Assembly: GCA_027624035.1 (NCBI GenBank)
Contig: JAQBUI010000004.1
Coordinates: 1 to 64,000 of the forward strand
Direction of reading: 5' to 3'
Source: Pseudomonadota bacterium
GTDB lineage: Bacteria; Pseudomonadota; Gammaproteobacteria; Pseudomonadales; Azotimanducaceae
DNA length: 64,000 nt
The translations under genes and the position numbers were made by a program. The notes beneath the pieces were generated by a model, which saw nothing but the letters and a program-made list of their open reading frames with translations, had not been told where the DNA came from and ran no database searches. The number at the start of each line of letters is the position of its first letter. The first letter of the stretch is position 1. Positions 44,517-53,963 of the stretch are shown one piece after another.

Positions 44517-45608
44517 TCATTGCTCTTGCTTCATGCGTTGTACGGCCGCTTCATTGAGCTCTATCCCCAGGCCGGGCTTATCCGTCAGTTCCATGACGCC
44601 ATCGGTGGGCAGCACCCCTTCGCCAAAGAGCTCCGCCACCTCATCCAGCGGGCCAGAAAACTCAGTCGAGAACTCATGGGGCCGGGTTGCATTCTGCACC
44701 GTTGAGTAAACATGCAGCGAAGCCATCGAGTTGATGCCAGCCTGAGGGCTGTGGGGCATCACGGGCTTGTCCAGGGTTTCGGCCATCTGAAAGATCCGTT
44801 TGACCTCGGAGGGCCCACCGGCATGGACGATATCCGGCTGCAGAATGTCGGGGTTGCCCAGCAGCACGAGATTCTGAAAATGCCAGCGAAAGGCATCCTG
44901 CTCACCAGCCGAGACTGCCACATCCAGGGCATCGGCAATCTGCCGCAGCCCGGGTAAATCATAGTGGGGAATCGGTTCTTCAAAGTGATCAATGCCCAGT
45001 GCTTCGAAGCGGCGACCCTGCGCAATGGCCGTCGAGACAGAGTAGCCGTTGTTTGCATCAAAGCCGAGATAGATATTGCCACCCAGAAACTCACGCACCA
45101 GCTTGAACATCTGGTAGTCCTTTTCAGGGTCGATGTCCTGCCGCCAGCCGCGCCAGTCCATACGGATCTTGAAAGCGCGGAACCCCTGGGCCCATCCGTC
45201 CTTTACCAGCGTGAGCATCTCCTCCGGCTGCATCCGCCAGCCCGACCCCGTGCTCCAGTACAGCGGGACCGTCTTGCGTGCAGCACCACCCATCAGCATG
45301 TGCACCGGCAGGCCGGTTTCCTTGCCGAGCAGGTCCCACAGGGCGACGTCGATGATCCCAACCACCCAGCCGGGCAGTTTGAAAAGCTGTTCACCCTTAC
45401 CAAGGGCCAGCGTGGTCCAGTGGCGATCGATGGTGCGTGGATCTTCCCCCACCAGCGCGGGCTTGATCCGGCTGTCCAGATAGGCCTGGAAGACGGCATT
45501 GTTCCGGCCGGGGATTTCCGCCCAGCCCTCGACCCCGGCATCGGTCTGGATGCGAAGCAGACCCTTGCCGATGGCGAGCGGCGTTCGTGTGATGTCAGTG
45601 ATCTTCAT
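44517..45608 (-). CDS. Enolase-superfamily (mandelate racemase/muconate cycloisomerase) enzyme
   Basis: 363 aa, ATG 45608 with AGGAG SD 6 nt upstream. The N-terminal capping domain (about 1-110) and barrel domain follow superfamily rules. The catalytic base region is GFRAFKIRMDWRGW (about residue 147). Mg ligands are Asp in YLGFDANNGYS (about 188), Glu in HFEEPIPHYD (about 214) and Glu in VSAGEQDAF (about 236). QPDIVHAGG and MPHSPQAGINSMA (about 283) complete the C-terminal site, the His resembling the MR-subgroup base. Substrate is likely a carboxylate sugar acid or hydroxyacid. The gene pair with DUF98 is co-transcribed on the minus strand. Confidence 0.82.
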   Translation of the reverse strand: MKITDITRTPLAIGKGLLRIQTDAGVEGWAEIPGRNNAVFQAYLDSRIKPALVGEDPRTIDRHWTTLALGKGEQLFKLPGWVVGIIDVALWDLLGKETGLPVHMLMGGAARKTVPLYWSTGSGWRMQPEEMLTLVKDGWAQGFRAFKIRMDWRGWRQDIDPEKDYQMFKLVREFLGGNIYLGFDANNGYSVSTAIAQGRRFEALGIDHFEEPIPHYDLPGLRQIADALDVAVSAGEQDAFRWHFQNLVLLGNPDILQPDIVHAGGPSEVKRIFQMAETLDKPVMPHSPQAGINSMASLHVYSTVQNATRPHEFSTEFSGPLDEVAELFGEGVLPTDGVMELTDKPGLGIELNEAAVQRMKQEQ

Positions 45609-45629
45609 CGGCTTCTCCTGAAAGAAATA

Positions 45630-45647
45630 GGGTCAGAGTCGAATTTC
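45630..45647 (+). repeat. GGGTCAGAGTCGAATTT repeat, single copy
   Basis: GGGTCAGAGTCGAATTTC is identical to the unit at 19353-19370. It is located just upstream of the enolase-superfamily gene, in a 93-bp spacer. Confidence 0.6.
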
Positions 45648-45701
45648 CCGCCACCCAGGAAGGACGACTCCCAACCCGGAAAGGACCTTATTCAAGGTCC
45701 C

Positions 45702-46469
45702 CTAGCCACGCCCGATATAGGGCATGCTGGATGCCAGTATGGTCATGAACTGAATGTTGGATTCCAGTGGCAGGCTCGCCATCTGCAGCACGGCCTGGGC
45801 AACGTGTTCTACGTCCATGGTCGGTTCCGGCTTGAGCGAACCGTCCGCCTGGGGAACACCGCCGCCCATGCGTGCGGTCATGTCGGTCAGCGCGTTACCT
45901 ATATCAATCTGACCACAGACGATGTTGTACTTGCGCCCGTCAAGGGAGGTGGATTTGGTCAGGCCGGTCATTGCATGCTTGGTGGCCGTATACGGCGCCG
46001 AGTTGGGTCGTGGCACGTGAGCAGAGATGGACCCATTGTTGATGATGCGCCCGCCTTTGTCCTTCATGGCTTTGAACGCCTGCTGGGTACACAGAAAGGC
46101 ACCGGTAAGATTGACGTCTACCACCCGCTGCCACTGCTCGAAGGTCAGATCCTCTAACGGTACCGGTGGGGCGCCACTGCCCGCGTTGTTAAAGAGCACA
46201 TCGACCTGGCCGAACGTGGCAAGCGTCGTCTCGAAGAGATTGGCAACGGAGTCCGGCTTGCCCACATCGGTCTGCACAGCCAGGATTCGACCGCCCGCAT
46301 TTGCCTCGGCCACCGCAGCGTCCAGCACGTCCTGCCGTCGACCCGCAATGGTCACTCTGAACCCTGCCTTGAGCAATGCCAACGCGCTGTGTTTTCCAAC
46401 GCCTGTTCCACCGCCCGTGATGATGGCAACCTTGCCTGTCTCTGCGCCCGCCACATGTGCATCAGCCAT
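45702..46469 (-). CDS. Short-chain dehydrogenase/reductase
   Basis: 255 aa, ATG 46469 with GAGG SD about 6 nt upstream. Classical SDR: cofactor loop [19 protein letters not shown] (about residues 15-33), [15 protein letters not shown] (about 91) and active-site S-Y-K pattern in [27 protein letters not shown] (Ser about 143, Tyr 158, Lys 162). The R-R-Q at the end of strand 2 ([11 protein letters not shown]) suggests NADP(H). It ends with a membrane-like SSMPYIGRG rather than a strong substrate cue. Substrate unknown. Confidence 0.85.
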   Translation of the reverse strand: MADAHVAGAETGKVAIITGGGTGVGKHSALALLKAGFRVTIAGRRQDVLDAAVAEANAGGRILAVQTDVGKPDSVANLFETTLATFGQVDVLFNNAGSGAPPVPLEDLTFEQWQRVVDVNLTGAFLCTQQAFKAMKDKGGRIINNGSISAHVPRPNSAPYTATKHAMTGLTKSTSLDGRKYNIVCGQIDIGNALTDMTARMGGGVPQADGSLKPEPTMDVEHVAQAVLQMASLPLESNIQFMTILASSMPYIGRG

Positions 46470-46638
46470 GGGAATCCTCTATCTTCATGGAAAGCGGATA
46501 TGATAGCGGCTGGCAGGTCCGGGCGCGACCGGAGCATGAGTCCCGGTCTCCCGTGACAGCACCTCGGAGCAGATCCGGGGTGAGGGTGATGCACTGGCGA
46601 CGGCAAACCTATACTGCCGCATTCACCAAAGATCCGTT

Positions 46639-47553
46639 CTATTGTTGTATCAGCAGGGCGATCGCCGGCTTTTTCTTCAAGCGGATGGCAAGCTGCAGGG
46701 CAGCCTCTCCCTGCCGGGTTGTAAGCCCAAGGACCGGCCCGGACTTCAGCACCAGCGCCGTGAGAGTACCGTTCTTCGTTACCGCGTGGTGCAGTGCCGT
46801 CTTGCCAGAGGCATCCTGCCAGTCCACTTCGGCGCCAGCGGCCAGAAGCGCTTGTGTCGTTTCCCCATCGCCCCTGATGATCGCACGATGCAGTACGCTA
46901 CCCTGGTGGTGTCCGCCAGCGGCATTGGCGTCCGCGCCCCGGGATAGCAGCAACTTTATCATTACTCCACGCTGGCCCGTGCCACGCTCGATCGCCATGG
47001 CGAGCGGTGTATGACCATGGTGATTCACAGCATTCACGTCCGCGCCCGCATCGAGCAGAAAGTCGGCACTGTTGATGGCTCCACTCATCGCCGCGGCGTG
47101 TAACGGCGACAGCCACCAGCGCCCGCCCGCCGGGGCTACGCTGACACAATCAGCCAGTGGAAGCTCCCGTAACGCAGCCACATCGTCCAGTGCCGCCAGA
47201 TGAAGCACCGAGGGTTCGACGCCCTGACTGATCAGGAACCTGGCGATGCCGTCATGACCACCGAACGTGGCGACATCCAGCAGTGACCTGCCACCATGAT
47301 TGCGATGGGAAATGTCCGCTCCGGCAGCCACCAGCGCTTGCACAAGTTCCAGGCTGCCGGACTCAATGGCCTCATCCAACGGGACATTATGGTGAGCATT
47401 TTTGGCATTCGCCAAAGATGGATCATCGGCCAGCAAACCGGCCACGGCCGCAAGATCATGATCATTGATCGCCTGCAGCAGCAGGACTCGCCTGTCACGG
47501 CGGCCCCGCCCGCCCGCACCGGCCTGTCTAGCCACCTGCCTGGAGTTCCCCAT
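46639..47553 (-). CDS. Ankyrin-repeat protein
   Basis: About 304 aa. ATG 47553 is preferred to the track start 47607; it overlaps the end of recQ by 26 nt. At least six ankyrin repeats cover most of the protein: [122 protein letters not shown] and [17 protein letters not shown]. The N-terminus is basic with no signal peptide, so it is cytoplasmic. Ankyrin arrays bind other proteins. Co-transcription with recQ suggests regulation or assembly of a partner, not shown. Confidence 0.75.
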   Translation of the reverse strand: MGNSRQVARQAGAGGRGRRDRRVLLLQAINDHDLAAVAGLLADDPSLANAKNAHHNVPLDEAIESGSLELVQALVAAGADISHRNHGGRSLLDVATFGGHDGIARFLISQGVEPSVLHLAALDDVAALRELPLADCVSVAPAGGRWWLSPLHAAAMSGAINSADFLLDAGADVNAVNHHGHTPLAMAIERGTGQRGVMIKLLLSRGADANAAGGHHQGSVLHRAIIRGDGETTQALLAAGAEVDWQDASGKTALHHAVTKNGTLTALVLKSGPVLGLTTRQGEAALQLAIRLKKKPAIALLIQQ

Positions 47554-49357
47554 TTGGATGAAGCACTTCCAGAAACCGTGAACCGAACCGATCCGCCTTC
47601 GCCTCACCGATACCGTTGATGGTCAGCAGCTCACCCCGATCCTTCGGCATATAGGTCGCCAGTTCCTTCAACGTTCGATCGTGGAACACCATGAAGGGTG
47701 CGAGATTGTTCTCACTGGCGATCATGCCGCGAAGCGCGCGCAGTGATTCATACAGAGATTCATCGTAGTCGAGGTCCTGAAGTGGTGCGGCACGTTTTAC
47801 CGGTGTGCTGGCCGCACCCTGGGTCATATCCTTGTGCAGCAAGATGGTCTCATCCCCCCGCAGTACCCCACGGCAGGCCGGCAGCAGGCGCAGACCACCA
47901 TAGCCACCCACATCCACTTCAACAAAGCCCTTCACCACCAATTGGCGAATCACGCTGCGCCATTCATTGGCCGATAGCTCCCTGCCGAGGCCATACACCC
48001 CAAGACGGTCATGACCAAAGCGGCTGATGCGTTCATCTTCGTTACCCAGCAATACATCAATCACGTAGTTCGCACCGAACCGCTGGTCCGTGCGATAGAT
48101 GGCGGACAGAACCTTTTGAACCACGAGTGTCGCATCGAAGGTCGGGCGCGGCGTGACACAGTTGTCGCAGTGGCGGCAGCCCTTGTCATGGCCCTTGTCA
48201 TAGTCTTCGCCGAAATACTTCAGCAGAACCCGTCTACGGCAGTCGGTGACCTCACAGAACGCCAGCATGGAATTCAGCTTCTGCTGTTCTATTCGGTTCT
48301 GCTGTTCGCTGGCGTTGCCCCCGACCATCTGTTGCAGCTTGGTGACGTCAGCAAGGCCATAGATCATCCAGGCATCCGCTGGCTCACCATCGCGACCGGC
48401 CCTGCCCGTTTCCTGATAGTAGCCTTCAATGCTCTTCGGCAGGTCGAGATGCGCCACAAAGCGAACGTCGGGCTTGTCGATGCCCATACCAAAGGCGATG
48501 GTGGCCACCATCACCACACCGTCTTGTTCCAGAAACCGCTGTTGATTGGCCTGACGGTCACCGGCGTCCATCCCCGCATGGTAGGGTAAGGCATCGTACC
48601 CCTGACCCTGCAGCCAGGTAGCGGTCTGCTCGGTACTCTTCCTGGAAAGGCAGTAGACAATACCGGACTGGCCGGTCCTGCCTTTCAGGAACCCGGCAAG
48701 CTGGCGCCTGGGGTCTTTCTTCTGCTGGATCTGATAGTAAATGTTGGGTCGATCAAAGCCCTGGATGAACACCCGCGCCCCATCGATTTTCAGACGCTCG
48801 ATGATCTCAGTCCGGGTCATGTCATTTGCCGTGGCCGTCAGCGCCAGCAGCGGCGTATTGGGGTATCGCTCCTTGAAAAAGCTGAGTTGCAGATAGTCCG
48901 GCCGGAAGTTGTGACCCCACTGTGAAACGCAGTGGGCTTCGTCAACCGCGACCAGGGAGATCTCTACAGAATCAAACAACGCCACGATTTCGGGTGTCTG
49001 CAGCCGCTCGGGCGCCAGATAGAGGAGCTTCAACTCACCGCTTCGGCAGGCACCCATGACCTGCTCCCGCTCGTCGCGGGACTGTGTGGAATTCAGGAAA
49101 TCCGCCTTGATGCCCAGTTGGTCGGCGGCTCGAACCTGATCCTGCATCAGGGCAATGAGCGGCGACATCACCACGGTCAGGCCGGGCAACAGCAGCGATG
49201 GGAGCTGGTAACACAACGACTTGCCGCCACCGGTGGGCATCAGCACCAGCGCGTCGCCACCGGCCAGGACCTGACCGATCACCTCATCCTGGGGCGAGCG
49301 AAAGGTATCGTAGCCAAAGGTCGTTTGTAGTATCTGAAGGGGCGATTGCTGAGTGAT
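47528..49357 (-). CDS. recQ: ATP-dependent DNA helicase RecQ
   Basis: The frame extends upstream of the track GTG (49282) to give [33 protein letters not shown], containing the aromatic/Gln Q-motif (FRSPQ) that RecQ needs. No ATG, GTG or TTG exists in that extension; the best candidate is ATC at 49357, 7 nt after AGGGA, giving 609 aa, the length of E. coli RecQ. Helicase motifs: [13 protein letters not shown] (I), [19 protein letters not shown] (II/DEAH), GRAGRDG (VI). A Zn-binding region has C-x16-C-x2-C-x2-C (CRHCDNC), a winged helix follows, then an HRDC domain ([23 protein letters not shown]). Confidence 0.9.
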   Translation of the reverse strand: MTQQSPLQILQTTFGYDTFRSPQDEVIGQVLAGGDALVLMPTGGGKSLCYQLPSLLLPGLTVVMSPLIALMQDQVRAADQLGIKADFLNSTQSRDEREQVMGACRSGELKLLYLAPERLQTPEIVALFDSVEISLVAVDEAHCVSQWGHNFRPDYLQLSFFKERYPNTPLLALTATANDMTRTEIIERLKIDGARVFIQGFDRPNIYYQIQQKKDPRRQLAGFLKGRTGQSGIVYCLSRKSTEQTATWLQGQGYDALPYHAGMDAGDRQANQQRFLEQDGVVMVATIAFGMGIDKPDVRFVAHLDLPKSIEGYYQETGRAGRDGEPADAWMIYGLADVTKLQQMVGGNASEQQNRIEQQKLNSMLAFCEVTDCRRRVLLKYFGEDYDKGHDKGCRHCDNCVTPRPTFDATLVVQKVLSAIYRTDQRFGANYVIDVLLGNEDERISRFGHDRLGVYGLGRELSANEWRSVIRQLVVKGFVEVDVGGYGGLRLLPACRGVLRGDETILLHKDMTQGAASTPVKRAAPLQDLDYDESLYESLRALRGMIASENNLAPFMVFHDRTLKELATYMPKDRGELLTINGIGEAKADRFGSRFLEVLHPNGELQAGG

Positions 49358-49701
49358 GACGGTTTCCCTGCTTGACGTAGATACAGTTTAGCAATCAGCA
49401 GGGGCTTTGTGGTGTATGCGATGTCTGCGTGGGTCCAGCCAGCTGCGGAAATTGTGATAAGCCTTTGACCCTGTTGCCTGAGGCGATTACCCCTTGATGT
49501 GGCTACAGGTGTGAAAGGGCAGACAGGCCGAGAACAAGGCCCGACTTGCCCGCTTCGAGGAAATGAACCCCGAGGCGTGGGCCGGGTTGGCCGGGAGGTC
49601 ACTGGCCTCTGCCGACGGAACGCTTGAACTCGTGATCACCGACCTGACGGCATTTCCCGACCGGCGTATGATGGTTTGATACTTCTTACAGGGGCACGCT
49701 C
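49358..49701. other. Spacer between recQ and LLM gene
   Basis: 344 bp. Apart from the small ORF at 49563-49679 (MNPEAWAGLAGRSLASADGT...RRMMV, 38 aa), nothing gene-like is visible. That ORF follows an in-frame open stretch and may be a remnant of a larger gene. Confidence 0.4.
49563..49679 (+). pseudogene. Possible 38-aa gene remnant
   Basis: Frame ATG AAC CCC GAG GCG TGG... ends at TGA 49677. Upstream the same frame reads AENKARLARFEEMNPEAWAG before a stop, giving an amphipathic, coding-like sequence without a recognisable family. It could be a C-terminal fragment of a lost gene. Confidence 0.3.
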
Positions 49702-50697
49702 ATGGCATCACCGAGAATTGACCTGGCCTGCGTCGGCCGCACCGTACCGGAGAGTATCGAGATCATTCGGGCAAGCGAGGCTGCCGGTTGGCAGGGCGCG
49801 TGGATTACCGAAATCAATGGCATGGACGGCGTGACGCACGCCACTGCCGCAGCGTGCAACCTCAAGGCAGGCCGAACAGGTTCAGCCATCCTGCCCATGC
49901 AGACACGGGACCCGCTACTGATGGCCATGACGGCGACGTCCATCAGCCAGGTGGCACAGGGCGGCTTTGTACTGGGCCTCGGCACCAGCACGAAGATCAT
50001 TATCGAGGACTGGCATGCAACAGATTGGGGCAAGCCACTGGCGCTGACCCGGGACTATGTCTCCCTGGTAAGACGGTTTCTTGCCGGTGAACGTGTCACC
50101 ACAGAGCAGGGCCGCTGGCGGTACCGTCGCGCTCAACTGGGGGCCCGGCCAAAGGGAGACATTCCGATTTACCTCGCAGCCCTGAATGATGGGATGCTGC
50201 GGCTTGCCGGCGAAATCGCCGACGGCGTCATTCTGAATTTCGTCACACCCCGGGACCTGGAACACGCCCGCAAACTGATCGCCGAGGGTGCCGCCATCAG
50301 CGGTCGCAGCCTCGATCAGTTTGAGCTTATGGTGTTTTTCCGGGCGAGTGTGACGGACGACTACGAGCGGGTGCGGGAGCGCTACCAGCGCGAACTCTTT
50401 ACCTACATCATGTCACCTGTCTATCAATCCATGTTTGATCGCGAGGGCTACGGGGAAGACTGCAAGAAGATAGAGTCCATGTGGCGTGCGGGTCAGCGTG
50501 AGGAAGCGCTGGCGGCCATTCCACCAGCCCTGATTCAGCAGAGGGCCCTGATTGGCAGTGCCGCCGATATCAGGGCCCGACTGGACGACTACATGGCAGT
50601 CGGGTTGCAAACCGCACTCACATTGCCAGTCGCCATACCGGACCAGGACTACAAAGAGGACACGCTGCGGACAATCTCAGAGTTGTCTGTGAAATAG
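49702..50697 (+). CDS. LLM-class flavin/F420-dependent oxidoreductase
   Basis: 331 aa, ATG 49702 with AGGGG SD about 8 nt upstream. Luciferase-like TIM barrel: N-terminal RIDLACVGRTVPESIEIIRASEAAGWQGAWITE, central SISQVAQGGFVLGLGTST (about residues 80-97, typical of LLM proteins), DIPIYLAALNDGMLRLAGEIADGVIL (about 152-177) and a C-terminal GSAADIRARLDDYMAVGLQTALTLP. Such proteins use FMN or F420 with a second reductant. The substrate is unknown. It is isolated between recQ (divergent) and the ThDP gene. Confidence 0.83.
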   Translation: MASPRIDLACVGRTVPESIEIIRASEAAGWQGAWITEINGMDGVTHATAAACNLKAGRTGSAILPMQTRDPLLMAMTATSISQVAQGGFVLGLGTSTKIIIEDWHATDWGKPLALTRDYVSLVRRFLAGERVTTEQGRWRYRRAQLGARPKGDIPIYLAALNDGMLRLAGEIADGVILNFVTPRDLEHARKLIAEGAAISGRSLDQFELMVFFRASVTDDYERVRERYQRELFTYIMSPVYQSMFDREGYGEDCKKIESMWRAGQREEALAAIPPALIQQRALIGSAADIRARLDDYMAVGLQTALTLPVAIPDQDYKEDTLRTISELSVK

Positions 50698-50947
50698 AAG
50701 ACGCCACCATGGCTGATTGACTGGATGAGCTGGCAGTGGTCGTACCTGCGACGTTTGCCCGCAAGCGTACCCGGACGCAATAGAAACAGCACTTACATGA
50801 AAGCGCCGGTGACCACGTATCGACTGGACAAAAAGAACGGCCCAAATGCCAGAATCCCGAGCGGCCGGAAGCGATATTGCCGATCCGGCCCGAAACAGCG
50901 TCGAGTTGGACCCGATGGGACTGGCAACGACGATTTTCGGCCAGCCG
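50698..50947. other. Gene-free spacer
   Basis: 250 bp between the convergent LLM and ThDP genes. Short ORFs here (for example 50725-51033) overlap real genes and have no coding features. Nothing else is visible. Confidence 0.4.
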
Positions 50948-52510
50948 CTACGGCATCATCGCTTCGATCAGTGCCGGGCCGGGAGTCGCGAGGGACTTCT
51001 GCAGGGCTACAACGAATTCCTCCACCGTGGTGACTCGCCACGCGGGTACGCCCATCCCCCTGGCAATATCTGTCCACCTGAGTTCCGGGTTCCGAAGGTC
51101 CAGCATGCTCATTGCCTTCGGACCGGGATTGTGGGCACCGACCCGTCCGAACTCGATCTGCAGGATGGAATACTTCTGGTTTGCAAAGATGATGGTGGTG
51201 ACATCAAGCCCTTCGCGGGCCTGGGTCCACAGCGCCTGGTTGGTGTACATCCCACTGCCATCGGCCTGCAGGCTGATGACCCGTCGGTCCGGGCAGGCGA
51301 CCGCAGCGCCGGTTGCACAGGGAAGGCCAAAACCAATGGCGCCGCCAGTGAGCATCAGCCAGTCGTGGGGTGCGGCCGTGCGGGTCGCCGCAGTACAGCC
51401 ACCGCCACAGGTGCCACCTTCATCTACCACAATGGCATTCTCCGGAAAATAATGCGCCAGCGCTGACCCCAGGGAACGTGGATCAAGATTGCCGCTCGGC
51501 AGGCCAGGCTGTGACAGGGGATTGACTCGCGCTTCAACCGCTTTGGCGCCGATTGCCTCAATGAGCGCCTCCAGAGCACCGTCGATGTCCTCGTCTCGCT
51601 CTACCAGAGTATGCAGTTCGCAGCCTTCAGGCGTCAGATAATTCGGCTTGTCCGGATAGGCAAAGAACGTCACCGGAGGCTGCGAACTGAGCAGAATCAA
51701 ATGACGGGTCCCTTCAAGAACCTCCGCCGCCTGTTCACCGAAGTACGGCAGGCGAGGGATCTCCGCCCGGCCAGCACCGCGCTGCACCCGGCCCACAAAG
51801 GTATCCATGATCACCCGCGCTCCCGTAGCCTGGGCCACCCGGTCTGCCATAGCGGCGCGAGCTTCTGTCAGGACTCCGTTCATCAGAATGACGCTCGGTT
51901 CGCCGGTTCGAAGCGCCTTTGCAACCTCGTCTACATTGTCTTTACTGTAGGGCTTTGGCGCGATGGGCGTTCTGGGGGTAGCCACGGCGGTGGTTCTGTT
52001 CCACGCCGTGTCCGCCGGCAGGATCAGGGTCGCGACCTGGCCCGGAGGCGCCATGGCAGCCTGCACCGCTTCGGCCCCGTCGGCGGCCACCGTATCGGCA
52101 GATTCCGACACCTTGACCCACCCCGATACGGGCCGCGCAATACCTTCCACATCAGAAGTCAGGGGCGCATCGTATTTGCGATGATAGGTGGCGTGATCCC
52201 CCACCACGTTCACGATCGGAGTGCGCGCCTTCTTGGCATTGTGCAGGTTGGCAATGCCGTTCCCCAGACCCGGCCCCAGATGAGTCAGTGTGACCGCCGG
52301 ACGGCGAGTCATACGGCCGTAGCCGTCAGCCGCTCCCGTCACGATGCCTTCAAACAGTCCCAGGACACAGCGCATGTCGGGGTTGTTGTCCAGTGCCGCC
52401 ACGAAATGCATCTCTGACGTACCAGGATTGGCAAAGCAGACATTGGCCTCTGCGTCCACCAGGGATTTGACGAGGCTCTCCGCACCGCTGCGGTCCTTTT
52501 GATCTGACAT
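50948..52510 (-). CDS. Thiamine-diphosphate enzyme (acetolactate synthase-like)
   Basis: About 520 aa; the second of two adjacent ATGs (52510) has a better-spaced GGAG. ThDP-dependent fold with N-terminal PP/PYR-type region (FANPGTSEMHFVAAL, catalytic-Glu region LFEGIVTGAADGYGRM), a central Rossmann-type domain and C-terminal PP domain with the GDG-like motif LQADGSGMYTNQALWTQAREGLDVTTIIFAN (about residue 400). The GDG start is ADG. Members include acetolactate synthase, benzoylformate decarboxylase and oxalyl-CoA decarboxylase. It lies downstream of an acetoin-dehydrogenase-like operon on the same strand, with 70 bp spacing, and may supply or remove a 2-oxoacid. Confidence 0.82.
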   Translation of the reverse strand: MSDQKDRSGAESLVKSLVDAEANVCFANPGTSEMHFVAALDNNPDMRCVLGLFEGIVTGAADGYGRMTRRPAVTLTHLGPGLGNGIANLHNAKKARTPIVNVVGDHATYHRKYDAPLTSDVEGIARPVSGWVKVSESADTVAADGAEAVQAAMAPPGQVATLILPADTAWNRTTAVATPRTPIAPKPYSKDNVDEVAKALRTGEPSVILMNGVLTEARAAMADRVAQATGARVIMDTFVGRVQRGAGRAEIPRLPYFGEQAAEVLEGTRHLILLSSQPPVTFFAYPDKPNYLTPEGCELHTLVERDEDIDGALEALIEAIGAKAVEARVNPLSQPGLPSGNLDPRSLGSALAHYFPENAIVVDEGGTCGGGCTAATRTAAPHDWLMLTGGAIGFGLPCATGAAVACPDRRVISLQADGSGMYTNQALWTQAREGLDVTTIIFANQKYSILQIEFGRVGAHNPGPKAMSMLDLRNPELRWTDIARGMGVPAWRVTTVEEFVVALQKSLATPGPALIEAMMP

Positions 52511-52583
52511 CATTCTCTCCGATTTTGAATCGCGCCATCATACCCTGTGAGCGGGAATAGTCACCTCTGACGGCAACCGGGAT

Positions 52584-53948
52584 TCAGACCAGCAGGCGGT
52601 ATGGCGCGGCGAGGAGATCCCTGACTTCACCCAGAAACTGTGCCGCAGGTGCACCGTCCAGCACCCGGTGGTCCCAGGTCAATGACAGGTTCATCTTCAT
52701 GGCTTTGACAGGACGGTCATCATCCCAGGCAAGGCCCTCTACGATTCGGTTGACACCCAGAATGCCTGCCTGGGGTGAATTGAGGATCGGGGTAAAAGCA
52801 TCAACCCCGAACATCCCCAGGCTCGAAATCGTGAACGTACCATTGGCATAGTCATCCATGGACAGCCTGCCTGCCCTGGCGGCGGCGGCCAGCCGCGCAC
52901 TCTGCACGGCAATCTCCTTGATGCTCAGCTGATCTGCGTCGCGGATCACCGGAACCACCAGGCCCTCGTCCAGCGACACCGCAACCCCGATGTGGATGCC
53001 GAAGGCCGTTTCAATGGCATCTTCACCCAGGATACTGTTCATCAAGGGGTGCTTCCCCAGCGCCCTCGCCACGGCCCTGATCACGAGATCGGTGTAGGTG
53101 GGCCGGATACCTTCGTGCTGCCATTCTTCAATCAGCTGGCTCCGAAGCTTGACTGCATCATCCATCGGGACTTCCATGTCCATGGTGAGCTGAGCGCTCT
53201 CCTGCAGGCTGGCATGCATGCGCCGGCCAATGGTTCGACGCATGGTGCTCAGCGGGATGGAAGTTCCTGGTCTGCCTGGCAGCCCGGGAGACAGAGGCCC
53301 GGCCATCGGCAGGTCGGCCTCGACAATCCGCCCGCCGGGGCCGCTGCCCTGGAGCAGTTGCAAATCAATGCCACGTTCAGCCGCAAGGCGACGTGCTATT
53401 GGAGAAGCCGTTACCCGCTGGGCTACCGGCGCGGGCGGCTCTACGGTCGATGATGGTGCCGCCAGGATGTCTTCCTTGACAATTCTGCCGCCCGGGCCTG
53501 TTCCCTTCACCCCGGTCAGGTCGACGCCCATTTCCTGGGCGAGCTTACGGGCCGCTGGCGATGATCTGACCCGGCGCCCCGCATCCGCGCGCGGTGCTGG
53601 GCTGGACTCCGGTTCACGGGCGGCTGTTGACGGCCCGGCGGCATCGATTTCGATCGGGTCCAGTTCCCGTTTCTGAACGGGGATAGAGCCGATGTCTTCC
53701 GGCATGGGTTCATCTGCTTCGAAGATAAAGCCCACCACCTCCCCCGGCGCCAGCGTCGACCCGGCTGGTACCCGATGCCTTACGATGCCATCGGCCCCGG
53801 CATCCACATCCATGTTCACCTTCTCGGTCTCAAGGGCATACAACATCTCGCCCCTGGTCACCGGGTCGCCATCCTCAACATACCATTGCGACACCATGCC
53901 CTCGGTCATGGTCATGCCGACCTTGAGCAGATAGATTTCTTTCGGCAT
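52584..53948 (-). CDS. Dihydrolipoamide acyltransferase, E2 of 2-oxoacid/acetoin dehydrogenase
   Basis: 454 aa, ATG 53948 with purine-rich SD. Domains in order: lipoyl domain with the lipoylation lysine in ALETEKVNMDVDA (about residue 44), then two peripheral subunit-binding domains: SSPAARKLAQEMGVDLTGVKGTG (about 130) and ASPIARRLAAERGIDLQLLQGSG (about 180). The C-terminal catalytic acetyltransferase domain follows, with DHRVLDGAPAAQFL (active-site H-x-x-x-D-G, about residue 427). Two PSBDs in one E2 are unusual. Between the domains lie Ala/Pro-rich linkers. Its neighbours E1 alpha, E1 beta and AcoX mark it as the acyltransferase of an acetoin-dehydrogenase-like complex. Confidence 0.88.
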   Translation of the reverse strand: MPKEIYLLKVGMTMTEGMVSQWYVEDGDPVTRGEMLYALETEKVNMDVDAGADGIVRHRVPAGSTLAPGEVVGFIFEADEPMPEDIGSIPVQKRELDPIEIDAAGPSTAAREPESSPAPRADAGRRVRSSPAARKLAQEMGVDLTGVKGTGPGGRIVKEDILAAPSSTVEPPAPVAQRVTASPIARRLAAERGIDLQLLQGSGPGGRIVEADLPMAGPLSPGLPGRPGTSIPLSTMRRTIGRRMHASLQESAQLTMDMEVPMDDAVKLRSQLIEEWQHEGIRPTYTDLVIRAVARALGKHPLMNSILGEDAIETAFGIHIGVAVSLDEGLVVPVIRDADQLSIKEIAVQSARLAAAARAGRLSMDDYANGTFTISSLGMFGVDAFTPILNSPQAGILGVNRIVEGLAWDDDRPVKAMKMNLSLTWDHRVLDGAPAAQFLGEVRDLLAAPYRLLV

Positions 53949-53963
53949 TGAATGTCTCCCTTC

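Noticed and set aside
44964-46157. 397-aa ORF antisense to enolase and SDR genes
   Set aside because: Runs across two real genes on the other strand; shadow ORF.
49279-49602. 107-aa ORF overlapping the recQ start
   Set aside because: Different frame from RecQ; the conserved RecQ N-terminus shows which frame is real here.
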